Assembly: GCF_040183065.1 (NCBI RefSeq)
Contig: NC_091132.1
Coordinates: 93,997,106-94,061,105, forward strand
Direction: 5' to 3'
Source of the DNA: Periplaneta americana
Taxonomy: Eukaryota; Arthropoda; Insecta; Blattodea; Blattidae
Length of the DNA stretch: 64,000 nucleotides
Below are positions 32,956-44,443 of this stretch, one piece after another. The notes beneath the pieces are model-generated. The model did no database searches. It had not been told where the DNA came from and was given only the letters and a program-made list of their open reading frames with translations. The first letter of the stretch is position 1; each line of letters begins with the position of its first letter. Made by a program: the position numbers and the translations under genes.

Positions 32956-34157
32956 CAGCGTTTCTCAAACTATGGTCCGCGGACCACCTGTGGTCCTTCA
33001 AAAAAGACAGAAGAAAAAATAAGGTTAAAACGAATTGCATATCACACTATAGCAGAAAATCTGAGAGTTTCAAAATGACACATGGCAATCGCCTTTCACT
33101 TTTTCTCCCAGTACTAATATTTTATGAAATTTCTTACCCTACCCGTCTACCCACTTCCCACTCTACTCTCAGCAACAAAAGAGGGATTTAAAGCACTATG
33201 AACGTGACGTTTCCCGCTATCTTTTCCCTGCATATCTGGCGCCGAGCCTGTAATCCAGCCAGGGACCACCCAAATTCATAAGATGACCAAATTATCGAAC
33301 CTCTTCATGTGTTGATTACTTTCTTAATAGTTTTGCCGACATCCAGTCTGCACATTGAAATGAGCACATACTGTACATTGTATACCAATAATAGAACGTG
33401 CCAAATTGCATCTTTACTTGTTGAAAATCGAGCATGTTTCTGTATTAATATTTTATTTGTTTTTCTAGATGGCGATATAACAAATTTATAGACTCCACCT
33501 ATTTTAAAATCCGACAGGTTGACTTTTTATACTTGCGTCTTTCGTCTCTATGTGCCGTTTCAATTTCATACACTGGTTTGAAAGCACTTCGTAACAAACA
33601 ACGCACCGAGGTTTTGGTTCACTCTCATTGCCACACCAAGTAAATCCAAGTTCCAAATAACACTTGTTATATTTACGAAAGTATTTTTTCTTAGAATAGC
33701 TACCACTGGGACTAGATATTTCTTTAATGGCACTATAATTAATATATTTCTTCACACTCAGCTTCTGAACTATTGGCACTGCCTAAATGAAGCGTATCAC
33801 CATGTTCCTTTCTTTCAAAGATCCGGATCGAAGCCAATTTTCCATTAGTTATAATGGGCACTATTTAACAGAGACATGGACAACTACTAGCGTGTACCAC
33901 ATAAGAAGGATTTCAAACAACCAACAGCTAACAGGCAAGCGATGAATCAACAATGCATAGAATTTGTTACAAGTTACTTGCGATTGCCTACAAAAAGCAT
34001 AATTACAAAAGTATTATTATTATTAATTAATTCTGGTATTAAAATATGCTACAAGAATGATACATTTTCTATCAAAGGAAACATGAGTAAGGTGGTCCGC
34101 GGAACTGTTCTGACTTAAAAAAGTAGTCCCCACTTCAAAGAAGTTTGAGAAACGCTG
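32956..34157 (-). mobile_element. hAT transposon, 1.2-kb deletion derivative
   Basis: CAGCGTTTCTCAAACT at the left end is exactly inverted at the right end, and the 8-bp GCTTAAGG flanks both (32948-32955, 34158-34165), the hAT hallmark. A palindromic GGTCCGCGGACCACC follows the left TIR, and GTGGTCCGCGGAAC recurs near the right end. Only the N-terminal BED-finger part of the transposase survives (33504-33779); the RNase H-like catalytic and dimerisation regions are gone, so any movement needed a partner. Confidence 0.9.
33504..33779 (-). pseudogene. hAT transposase N-terminal BED-type zinc finger remnant
   Basis: Ninety-one codons. The segment CYLELGFTWCGNESEPKPRC then VVCYEVLS (residues about 40-65) and LKRHIETKDA is the DNA-binding BED finger of ZBED5/FAM200-type hAT transposases. 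The CxxC pair and first His are present; the second His position (LKRH-E-KH expected) has become Asp, so zinc binding is probably lost. The frame stops just after the finger. Confidence 0.75.
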
Positions 34158-34165
34158 GCTTAAGG

Positions 34166-34500
34166 ATATCCATGACCTTTAAAAATTAAATATATTAACT
34201 CATGTTTCTCAATGTTTGTAAAAAAGTGAACTACTTTAGTTAATATGTATGTGGAATAATTTATATTTGACAACCAATAGCTAAGTATCTAATCACATCT
34301 CCTTTCAAAAGTTCAATACAGAGAACAGTCAAAGTAGAATTCATAGAGAAGGTAATGTTTAAATATGTTTTCTCAGGATATTTGAATTTCTCGCATCGCA
34401 ATACCATCACTGCAAACTAATTAACTGTCACCTCTATCACAAGTGTAGGAAATAAAAGGAAGCATTCGTACTGAGTCAACTTTAATAGGAGACGAGTACA
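34166..34500. other. No recognisable feature
   Basis: AT-rich spacer. Confidence 0.4.
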
Positions 34501-34504
34501 ATCG

Positions 34505-34757
34505 GAGCATACAGATGTGAGCCTGCCTGGAGAGAAATAAACAATAGGTTGGAGCCGTCAAATTACTCTTCAAGGAACGACCATTCATATAAATTGAGGG
34601 AAAGGAGACAGAGAATGGACACAAAGTCTTCTTTTCTCAATCGTACTGAATGCTTTACTTGCAGATTTACTAAAGGCTTTACCAATAACCAAAAATGTAT
34701 TTAAAAATAAGCTTAAGGACTTTACTAATATACGGTAGTATATTATACACACTAGCT
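34505..34757 (+). mobile_element. LINE family C, short 3' coding fragment
   Basis: Nucleotide match to 5522-5778: GAGCCTGCCTGGAGAGAAAT, CAAATTACTCTTCAAGGAAC, ACTAAAGGCTTTACCAATAA and GTAGTATATTATACACAC. It is truncated at both ends and lacks the long 3'UTR of the 5-kb copy. Confidence 0.75.
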
Positions 34758-35104
34758 ATTAAATATGTACATTTTCTTGAGTTAACGCAGCGTATTTGAA
34801 TTAGCCAGTATAGGGAAATATTCTGAACTTTTTCGAAATCAAACTAAGTCATGAATTAGTGCAATTTTGAACAAAAATAAACACGGGTCTATAAATTGTA
34901 AGATATAAACGTAAATGCCACAAATATTTCGTAATGTCATATCTGTGTTGTGACGGATGTGGTACAACGTAAATTACTCAGCTAATCAGCTCCAAAATAA
35001 AGATTTCGATTTTAATGCTCTACTGAAAAAAGTAGTTTTTTGACTAAGTCGGTTTTGGAATCCACCTCTCCATTTCCAAGAGACACTGCAACATACTAAT
35101 GTTA
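34758..35104. other. No recognisable feature
   Basis: AT-rich spacer. Confidence 0.4.
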
Positions 35105-35106
35105 TA

Positions 35107-36212
35107 CAGGGACATCATTTTATTTTTAATTCAATTTTTATTGTACCTGAGTTCTTTAATGTACTTCACTCCCACCCCTTCTACTAATGTAGTTCAACCG
35201 TCCTCCACACAGATCCAAGACCGCATATACTGTACAGTCATAGTAGCCTTACGGCCATAGTAAACAGTACGTTCCAAAAATATGTTCGCGTTTTCCAGTG
35301 ACGAAAGAGCTTTCAATATTGAATCATTTTCCATTTGCCTACGTCGCGTCCCTGTTTCCCCCACCTGCTTCTATTCGCCTTTCTGTAAATGCTAGTGGCT
35401 GGGCTGTCTTAGCTTTTTTCTGAGAACATTAATTTCTGTTAGGAATTGGACGTCTACATAAAATAAACAACTTAAATAAAAGGGCCTCGTTAAGTAATTA
35501 ACTGTCACGTGATTTCCTCCCTTTCTACGACGCTGCGACGTAACCATTTGGACGGACAGTAGATAGCATGTCTGAGTAATTTTATCTTTTCGGATCGGGC
35601 ATAATGAAGATTGAATTTACAGTACGTAAGGTCTCTTTTATAGAGTAGGTACAGAATTATTTCAACTTGAGTTAGCCTACTGATACGAAGTACGAACCTG
35701 GTAATTGGAATTACGTACAATAGTCTATAGTGCGATAATATGCACATTAGAACTGAAGCCTGTATCGAAATGAACGGCCACCATTTTCAAAAATGTGTTT
35801 AAATATTCATATTATGATTATTTTTCAATTTAAATTCATTCTCTATAGTGTATGCTATTGTGCTGTAGACAGTATAAAATACACTGCATAATGAATACGT
35901 CCGAATGGATAGCTTAGTTCGTGAGTAAAAGCACTCATTGTTAATACTGTACTATATTTTGATTAAACAGAAACTTAATGAAAATTATCAAACTCAAATC
36001 GCGATATTTCCTAGTTTATGTAAGTGGATGAACTACTTTTCTTCCTTCCTATACCTAGTAAAGTGATTTGTTTGTATTTTACGTCAGTATCATCGAACTC
36101 CAGTCGTGGAAGAGTGTAGCAAACGGTGTTTCCGGTTCTTAATAGTTGATCCAAAGGTACGTATAGCCAGGTTAATATTAGAAATGTTAGTAAAAATAAA
36201 ATAATGTCCCTG
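35107..36212. mobile_element. 1.1-kb TA-flanked TIR element, copy 1
   Basis: Ends CAGGGACATCATTTTATTTT and inverted CAGGGACATTATTTTATTTT, each bordered by TA (35105-35106, 36213-36214). The whole interior matches 38810-39917 in the same orientation, for example GTTCGCGTTTTCCAGTGACG and GGACGGACAGTAGATAGCAT. TA duplication and CAG start suggest a pogo/Tc1-mariner-mobilised non-autonomous family. Open frames inside are short, unshared and probably meaningless. Confidence 0.88.
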
Positions 36213-36229
36213 TACATAGGCCTATATCG

Positions 36230-36233
36230 AAAA

Positions 36234-36312
<79 letters not shown>

Positions 36313-36314
36313 AA
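36230..36314. repeat. (AAAT)n microsatellite
   Basis: About 20 perfect tetranucleotide units followed by a short TA run. Its minus translation (LFIY repeats) is not a gene. Confidence 0.95.
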
Positions 36315-36385
36315 TATATATATATATACTTTATTCAGGTTTCGAAGAAGATGGTTTCTCTTAATTGGTGTCTTTCCCATGTAAA

Positions 36386-36608
36386 TTCGGCCTGAGTAGT
36401 GTAGTCGGTATAGCGCTGGCCTTCTGTGCCCGAGGTTGCGGTTCGATTCTGGCCAAGGTCGATGGCATTTAAATGTGCTTAAATGCGAAAGCCTCATGTC
36501 AGTAGATTTACTGGCATGTAAAAGAACTCCTAAGGAACAAAATTCCGGCACACTGGTGTCGCTGATAAAACCTCGGCAGTTGTGAGCGTCGTTAAATAAA
36601 CCATAATT
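36386..36608 (+). repeat. tRNA-derived SINE, family S4
   Basis: Same architecture as the 30.9-kb copy: GTAGTCGGTATAGCGCTGG head, GCGGTTCGATTCTGG B box, CATGTCAGTAGATTTACTGG body, GTGAGCGTCGTTAAATAAAC end. Flanks TTTCCCATGTAAA (36373-36385) and TTTCCCGATGTAAA (36609-36622) form a near-exact target duplication with one inserted base. Confidence 0.88.
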
Positions 36609-36715
36609 TTTCCCGATGTAAAGTGAGCTATTCCACATGTTTTTTCTTAGCGCAGTGTTTTTGGACTACTATTATACTACTCTATTCGTAAGTAAGGGGC
36701 TTACTTATTAGACTT

Positions 36716-36899
36716 GTCGCTGTGGAGTAACGGTTAGCACGTCTGGCCATGACACGAGCGGGCCCTGGTTCAAATCATGATTGGGGCAATGTACCAGGTT
36801 GAGTTTTTTCCAGGATTTTTTCTCAACCAATTGAAGTAGAATTGCTGGGTAACTCTCAGCATTGGACCTCGGACTCATTCCGCCATAATTAATTCACAT

Positions 36900-36931
<32 letters not shown>

Positions 36932-36935
36932 AGTC
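36716..36935 (+). repeat. SINE family S3 with (ATC)n tail
   Basis: Head GTCGCTGTGGAGTAACGGTT, B box GGTTCAAATCAT, body TTTTTCTCAACCAATTGAAG and CATTGGACCTCGGACTCATT, then an (ATC)n run at 36901-36930. An associated segment up to about 37085 (CAAAGACGCGGCCGTTTGAC) may belong to a longer element. Confidence 0.75.
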
Positions 36936-37085
36936 CAAGTTCAGTTCACAGTTCGGCGTGGTGTACTTGTACAAAGACGCGGCCGTTTGACTACCCAATC
37001 ATTCAAAGAATAAGAGCACAATAAGCCTCAGGCTGCAGTCTAAGCCTTTGGGTCCCTCCTCCGTAGAAGAGAAAAAAAAAGCCTC

Positions 37086-37784
37086 ACAAATTACTATTTC
37101 AAACAAAATAAGCTCAGCCAATTTAAACATGCATTAAATGTTATGAATGCTTGAGATATTATTATTGTTTACGTGGACCACACGTGACGTAACATTGTTA
37201 ACACAGACTTCAATAAACGCAGCTATGGCTCGAAAACTGAAAGCCGACAAACATATCCATAGCAATCTTTACGTAATGTATTAGGATTCACTAAACTATA
37301 TCGTTCTGAAATATATATCAAGAGAAATATTTTATCTGGAACATCGATTCTCTCTCTGACGTCATTGTAACGCCCTTATTTATCATCTTCCTGCTGTTAA
37401 TGACCTATAGGATCTGTGGTTTCTATTTTGTCACGTGATCATACTTGGAACAAAGGACTCGAAATGAGGGGTTCGATGACAGGATATTTGTAACGTGGGC
37501 TCGCCATTCCGCCGCAGTCTAATCAGTCGGAACGGGGTCTGACATATTATCTGGAACTCCAGAGCGGTTCTCGTGTGAAATATGAGTGGACCTTCCTATT
37601 ATTCAAACTCGTCTTGTGTATCTCACTCCAGTACTTCTATTCTAGTGTAATCTTTGGGGGATTCTGTCTATACTGAAGGATTGGCATTTACGGTATGTCG
37701 TGATTGTTATAGGAGCAGCTCATGCTTGGCACAAGTGAAACTAGTTTTCATTGATTTTTCATGAGATTTCTGATAGAAAATTGG
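37086..37784. other. No recognisable feature
   Basis: Mixed-composition spacer without frames or repeat ends I recognise. Confidence 0.4.
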
Positions 37785-37785
37785 T

Positions 37786-37786
<1 letters not shown>

Positions 37787-37840
<54 letters not shown>

Positions 37841-38515
37841 GTTTATTTTAACTGGCATAGTTAAGGCCATTCGGCCTTCTCTTCCACTCAACCAATATGA
37901 TAGAAAATTACTATAATGCTGTGAATATAACATAATTAATACAATACAATACAATAAAATACAATTCAAAGCAATACAATACTACAATACAAGATAATAT
38001 AATATATAATTAATATAATACAATGACAATTCTTTCCATCTTCACAACACCAATAAAATAATTATGTAATAATAATAATAATAATAATAATGATAGTCAT
38101 ACCTAAATTAAATTAAATTATTAAACTCAATCACAATTATAACTTCAATTTGACTGCGCCCGTAAGAAATCGTTTAGCCTTTTCTTAAAAGTGGTTATTG
38201 TCTGGCAGCCCCTAATCTTGAGGTAGAGAATTCCATTCACGGGGGACTGAGACAGTAAAAGAGGATGAATAGTGGGATGTTCTATGGGCAGGAATTGCTA
38301 GGATTTGGCTCTCCTGTGACCTGGTGTTTAGATTGTGATTGGAGGATAAGTAGTTAAACCGGGAACGAAGATAATTTGGAGTAGAAGTGTGGAGAACTCG
38401 AAACAGAAGAGAGAGCGAATGAAGTGTTTTACGGTTACTAAGTTGCAGCCAGGATAAAGATTTGAACGAGGGTGTAATGTGGTCAAATTTGTAATTTGGG
38501 TTTCCTCCGAGAAAT
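37787..38515 (-). pseudogene. LINE family D, RT C-terminus and 3'UTR, second copy
   Basis: Minus frame 38571-38212 reads FDHITPSFKSLSWLQLSNRK near 38490, LRSRFNYLSSNHNL and VPREWNSLPQD, aligning with the 17-kb copy. The 3'UTR has the hairpin AAGGCC-ATTC-GGCCTT at 37863-37878 and ends in an (AAT)n run (37787-37839) as tail. Only the last ~110 codons remain, with a stop after PQD. Confidence 0.78.
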
Positions 38516-38806
38516 CCGGTTTCACATTCTACTTCTGTGTCAAAATGAATCATTTTCTCCCTTATGAACATTTCATATTCTGAATTCTGAATAAAACAAT
38601 ATTAAAATAAGTTTGAAGTTGTAGAGGTAAAAATAATTTCTCAATTTCCTCACGTGGGTATGTTGTATATCGACAAATTCACGAATGTACGGAACATAAA
38701 ACAACACGCTTTCCATTTTCGTTCTGTTTACACTATTTTCGTTAGCCTCGATTGTAGGAGAGTGGCAGCCGCTAGTAACTAACGGTACAGAGAGGCTTTG
38801 CTCATT
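38516..38806. other. No recognisable feature
   Basis: Spacer between a LINE truncation point and the second 1.1-kb element. Confidence 0.35.
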
Positions 38807-38809
38807 CTA

Positions 38810-39917
38810 CAGGGACATCATTTTATTTTTATTTCAATTTTTATTGTACCTGAGTATTTTAATATGCTTCACTCCTACCCCTTCTACTAGTAAAATTTTA
38901 CACGTCCTCCACACAGAAATAAGGTCGCATATGCAGTTAAAGTCGTGTTCCGGTCATAGTGAACAGTACTGAGAGAGTATAGTACGTTCCAGAAATATGT
39001 TCGCGTTTTCCAGTGATGAAAGAGCTTTCAATATTGAATCACATTTTCTCACAGGTACTGTCGTCCGTTTGTCTACGTCGCATCTCGGTTTCTCCCACCC
39101 GCTTTTCCTCGCCCCTCTGTAAAGGCTAGTGACTGGGCTGTCTTAGCTGTTTTCTGAAAACATTACTTTCTGTTAGGAACTGGACATCTAGCAACAACTG
39201 TTTAAAATAACTTAAATAAAAGGGTCTCCTTAAGTAATTAACTGTCACATGATTTTCCCCCCTTTCTGCGACATAACCACTTGGACGGACAGTAGATAGC
39301 ATGTCTGAGTAATTTTATCTTTTCGGATCGGGCAGAAGTGAAGATTGAATTTACAGTAGGCCTACGTAAGGTAATCTCTTATAGCGCAGGTACAGAATTA
39401 TTTCAACATGAGTTACTAGTACGAAGGACGAAACTGGTAATTGGAATTAGGTACAATGTCTGTAGTGCGATAGTATGCACAAAAGAACTGAAGCCTGTCT
39501 CGAAATGGAGGCCACCATTTTCAAAAATGTGTTTAAATATCCATATTATGATTATTTTTCAATTTAACTTCATTCTTTATATTATGCGCTAATGTGCTGT
39601 AGACAGTATAATATACACTACATAATGAATACGTCAGTGGCTCAGTACGTGAGTAAAAGCACTTATTGTTAATACTGTACTGTATTTTGATTAAACATAA
39701 ACCTAATGGAAATTATCAAAGTCAAAATCGTGATATTTCCTAGTTTACGTAAATGGATGAACTACTTATCTTCCTTCCTATACTTAGTAAAGTGATTTGC
39801 ATCATCGAACTCCAATCGTGGAAGGGGATAGCAAACGGTGTTTACGGTTCTCAACCGTTAATCCAAAGGTATAGTCAGGTTATTAGAAATGTTAGTAATA
39901 ATGAAATGATGTCCCTG
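38810..39917. mobile_element. 1.1-kb TA-flanked TIR element, copy 2
   Basis: Same family and direction as 35107-36212, flanked by TA (38808-38809, 39918-39919). Lengths differ by 2 bp although many small indels exist, for example an extra CACAGGTACTGTCGTC segment near 39050 and loss of a few bases near 39800. Sequence divergence looks moderate, so the two inserted or duplicated some time ago. Confidence 0.88.
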
Positions 39918-39921
39918 TATA

Positions 39922-40697
39922 TACAGGGTAGGAGTAATAAGTCTATAACTAAATAGATTTTAACACTTATTCCTTGGATAGAGTAAAACAAAAAGTGCTG
40001 ATACAGTATTAGTCCCAAACGAATACTCTCTCATAAAAATTTCCTAAAATATTAACACTCTTTTACTCGATAAGTACTATACGTACGATTCTGAGTTTTA
40101 CTATTATATTAGAGAAACTGATAATGAATCATTTACTTATTTGTAGTTTTTCAATAAAGAGTACGGTTTTCTTGCAAATTAAACAAAAATATTAACAATA
40201 TTGTTATATGCAGTTAGGAAGTCTGGAAACCCTGTTAGATTAACTGAAGGACGAACTCTGCTGTTTCGACCGAGTGCATGTGTGCTTTCAAACGTGAGCC
40301 GGCGACGCGCTGTTGCCAAAATACGCTGAATATCAGACTTATTTTCTAATTGGCCATGCACTTAATTAAAAACACTTGTTTTTATTTATTTAAATACATT
40401 CCCTTGCTCCCTTCAATCTGCATAATTATATCACTTCCATAATGTATCTTGGATGTGCTTTTGAAGTTTCAAATGAAATATATTGTCAGAAGTTTGAAGA
40501 CTTTTAACTACATATAAACATAACACAATTTTGATGACAATAACTGTAAGAAGGCAGAGGATGAGAACAAAATGAAACTGTATAAATCCATAGCCATCTT
40601 GATTCTAATACATGACAGTGATGCATGACCGATCACAGAAATATGATCAGTACATTGAAAAGGATTAAAAAATATATGATAAATAGTGATATAGTTA
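39922..40697. other. Possible 5' end of a Tc1-like element; otherwise unassigned
   Basis: ATACAGGGTAGGAGTAATAA at 39921 resembles the ATACAGGGT-type ends of IS630/Tc1-like insect transposons and directly follows the TA of the 1.1-kb element. No matching inverted end or transposase core was found. A 60-codon minus frame at 40179-40361 is unidentified. Confidence 0.3.
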
Positions 40698-40776
40698 AAT
40701 AAATAAATAAATACATACATAAATAAATAAATAAATAAATGAACAAATAAATAAATAAATAAATAAATAAATAAAC
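40698..40776. repeat. (AAAT)n microsatellite
   Basis: Interrupted tetranucleotide array (AAAT with ACAT and GAAC interruptions). Confidence 0.92.
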
Positions 40777-40965
40777 ATAGGGCTCCTTCAAAAGATTTTC
40801 CGGTTTCGAACACATGTAATTTACGTTATAATGAATCTGAGGTACACGAAAATAGTGCCAATGGAAAGAGAAACTCAAGAAGTTTGGTTTCTTACCTTAA
40901 AGATGTTCAATGTGTCCCCCGTTAGTAACACAGCATACATCAATGCTATAGTCAAGTTCCACATA
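40777..40965 (-). pseudogene. Tc1-like transposase C-terminal fragment and end
   Basis: The minus strand at about 40961-40897 reads ELDYSIDVCCVTNGGHIEHL then stop, the characteristic C-terminus of a Tc1/mariner-type transposase family (usual form YRIDVCRVTNGGHIEHL). After it, GAAACCGGAAAATCTTTTGA leads to AGGAGCCCTATGT, a likely decayed terminal inverted repeat. The catalytic DDE/D portion is not recognisable to the right. Confidence 0.6.
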
Positions 40966-41855
40966 GGTATGCGGATTTTCCGATCTCCAGATTCTGAGGT
41001 TATGTCTGAGAGCCCCTTTACACTAAGCAGGCTAGAATATGCTAGTTTTACTATTTACATAACGATAAAGATTTTAGGCTTACATTGATCAAACATATTT
41101 ACACCATTTTACACTATTTACAAAATAAGTAGGCTATAGTATAATGAAATAAAATACCTTTCATTGCAATACACAACACGCAACATAAGAGTGTAAATAA
41201 TGTCTCATCAATGTAGGCCTACATTCTTTATGGTAGTGTAAATAGTAAAAATAGCGTATTCTAGTGCACATGGCATAAATAATATACATTGCAAATATTA
41301 GTGTAATTTGTTAAACTGGTCCATGTTTTTTTTCTGCCCAACTTGACCAAACTGGAATCGCGTAACTATCAGTCAAGCACTTCGCTTGCGAAATGCATGC
41401 TCGTTGTCTATTATTACTTAAAACTCTAGTTAATACTTAATCTTGTAGTCTCGTGGGACAAAGTACAGTCTCTACTTATCATAATTCTCAAATCTGTCCT
41501 CTTTTAGTTAGGAATTTATATATTTATATAGTAAATAAAGACCTAATTCATAATAATTAAGTATTACTATCTAGAACTGGCCAGTTTTTGTATTGCAATA
41601 TGTAAATTTTTATATCGAATATAATAAATCGAATGAAATTCAAGTACTCATTTTCCGAAACAAAATGTGTCACAAACTATCTGCGCTATTATCATAAAAA
41701 AATTTCGTTGGCCTAAGATCGAACACCAGTCTTTTGTTAAAGTAATTAATAACTGAGTACGGTGGTGTATCTTTAAGGAAGCTTGGACACATTTCCCTGT
41801 TTTATAGGCCTACTCCAAGAAAGAACATTCGAAGCGCATTGAGGTGCAGCTCCAC
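40966..41855. other. No recognisable feature
   Basis: AT-rich spacer; contains scattered TAGGCCTAC-type words but no defined repeat. Confidence 0.4.
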
Positions 41856-41869
41856 GATTTCATGGCCTC

Positions 41870-42085
41870 GGCACAGGAAGGGGTATTGTAGTCGGCACCA
41901 CGCTCCAAGCGCCTTTTATTCCACACGTAAAGCCGACACTTATTATGACAGCAGGTTCAGTGGACCTCAAGTACGTTCTAAAAGTTTTGCCAGCGAAAAA
42001 ATATCCCATCTCCAACCAGGATTGAACCTCAATCTTTTCATTTCATAGCCATTTTCTCTACCAATTAAGCTACCCGGGCTCCCTA
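41870..42085 (-). repeat. tRNA-derived SINE, another family
   Basis: The minus-strand start GGGAGCCCGGGTAGCTTAAT is a good A-box region (complement of 42063-42082), and GGTTCAATCC (complement of 42019-42028) is an intact B box. The body continues through TTGAGGTCCACTGAACCTGC and GTCGGCTTTACGTGTGGAAT. Left limit approximate. Confidence 0.7.
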
Positions 42086-44440
42086 AAAGGTTATAAGATT
42101 GAACTTGTACATTCGACTCAGACTTAACTTGATTTGTGATTATCCTTCTTCACCTTCAGAACTCAATCAGTTATGGCAAGGTATGCTTTCAAGAAACCGG
42201 TTGACATAAATTTAGCTTAACTTGCCCAATCCCAAAAATGGTGTCTTGCTGTAAGTTTTATCGTGGCCCTCAATTTTCTTAACGAAGCAAGCGGCATGTA
42301 AATTCAAAGACGCTGATATATGAACACGTTAAACACTGTAATTTTAATTTTATACTTAATTGGAAGTTATGTAGTTGATACACAGAAAAATAATCACAAA
42401 TAACCATTCTGTTTACTTTATATTTTTATCTAAGTTATGTAAAATAATGAATCATAAAACTTTCACGAGAATATTATAGAAATTAACCTTGTACCTTATT
42501 TTCAAAAGTTGTAATAGTAATCATGATTTATTTTCAAGGAACAAAGTGTCCTACCCTCCTGTTTACAAAATAATAAAACAAATTAATAATAACATACTTT
42601 TCGAGACCTGAATCTTAAAATACAACAGGCATCTTGTAAAAATCACCTTTTACAGTAGTTCAGTAAAATGTAAGAAGAAAGCACTGGTTATAGTGTTCTC
42701 TTTGTGAGAAAATTTATATAATTTCAAGATATTAAATTTTATCCATGATACAAATTTATAACATATATTATTTTATTTTCGATTGTGTTCAGAGTACCAT
42801 AATCAATAATACCGTCTTCTTGTGTTCTACTACTGTGAAATGGTCGGGCATCTTTTTTAAGGTATATGTACACCCACAAAACGCAAAAAATTATGAAAAA
42901 TTAGAATTAAAAAAACGACTATTTTAATAGAGAATTTTCTCCTCTTTAATTTGATATAAGAATTTTCGATTTATGCCTTATGGTTTTTTAGATAAGTCCC
43001 ATTTTCCAAAATGCTGCGTCATCAGCCTCGGTCACTTACTTCTGGAGTGCATTACTTTTGGAGTGCATTACTTTTGGAGTGATCTTCGTAGCAGTCAATC
43101 CCCTCGTCCAGCATTGCTTGTAAAATAAACTTCTTTCTAGTCCCGAAATAGATGCATAGATATCTGGGCATGATCATTAGATTGAAAAAAACTTTTTACA
43201 TAATGAAGTAATTTATAATCTTTTACTATTAGTCATAAAACTGTAAATTCGTGTCAATGATGTTGTACGTAATTTTAATAAGAGTCCAAAAGTAGAAATT
43301 ACAATTCTGAGGAGGATGGGCATAAACCCTGGGACAAACACCGTCGCAAATTTTGTTGCATCAATGGAAATAGGGACAAAAATGCCAAAAAAAAACATTC
43401 AACACCTGAAGTTAAAACAAGGCGGAGGTATTTGAGAGGCAGAAAGAAGCTGAAACTGGACAGACATGAAGCTGCTTAAGGGGTGACATATGATGATGGA
43501 GTCTTCTAGGCTCAAAGTTTATGGCTCATTTCCTGTAAATAGTAATTTTAGAATATTTAATTCTTTCAAACATATCTCAGTCAAATATGGCTATACCAAG
43601 ACGATATTAGTGCCATTTTGAAGCTTGAAATGTCCCCCAGTGCCTGACAATTAGTAAAATAACATTAATATAATTAATAATTATCTATTGATTTTTACAT
43701 GATTTATGCAACATAAAATATTATTGTAAGTTACATATATGGTAATATTTAAGTAATGTAAAAACAAAATAAAAAATAGCTCTATGTCAGGAATTAAAGA
43801 ATAGTTTTATCCATAAAACAGTGAAAAAAACTGTAGCTCTATCTTAAAAACTGCATGAGCTGTCATGTTTCAAGTTGTATGTCAAAATTGTAAACAAAAT
43901 AATTACAAAAAAAAATAGATATAATTTCAAGGGATCTATTCACTTCATTCTCTTTCTGGTACCATTCTCAATTGTATAAAAATGTTACAGAGCAAAATTA
44001 TACAAAACAAAATTTGTTGTATGTAAAGGTGTACATATACCTTACGTTAACGTAAAAAGTGAAATTTATTTTAAGAATTGAAGAATGGGGTTCAATATTG
44101 ATTATAACGAATTAGATAGTTTACTAAATAAATAATAAATATTATAATATTACTTGCCATGTGTTCATACTAGATGGTGTGTGTCTTTGAGCCTCACCTT
44201 ATCCTTCAGTGCCTTTTGCAATGATAACATAATATGTTTAATTAAATAGAACAATAGTAATGTTAAAGAAAAATCGTTTTCAACAATATTTCTCTTCTTT
44301 CTTCAGCGAAATTCTTCCATCGTTGTTGCACACATATCATCATACCCACAAAATACATCTTTGGCTGAAAGGCTAAGAACTTTTGGACAGTTTAACAAAG
44401 ATCGCACGGATCGGAAAAAGACAATCTTTGCTGTAATTGT
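42086..44440. other. No gene recognised; short tandem repeat inside
   Basis: AT-rich. GGAGTGCATTACTTTT is repeated at 43044-43059 and 43060-43075 with a partial third unit to 43081. Open frames are short and domainless. Confidence 0.5.
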
Positions 44441-44443
44441 TTT

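Noticed and set aside
35505-35747. 80-codon minus frame inside the 1.1-kb element
   Set aside because: The equivalent position in the second copy does not keep the frame, so it is not a conserved protein.
36222-36638. 138-codon minus frame ending in LFIY repeats
   Set aside because: Antisense SINE plus (AAAT)n microsatellite.
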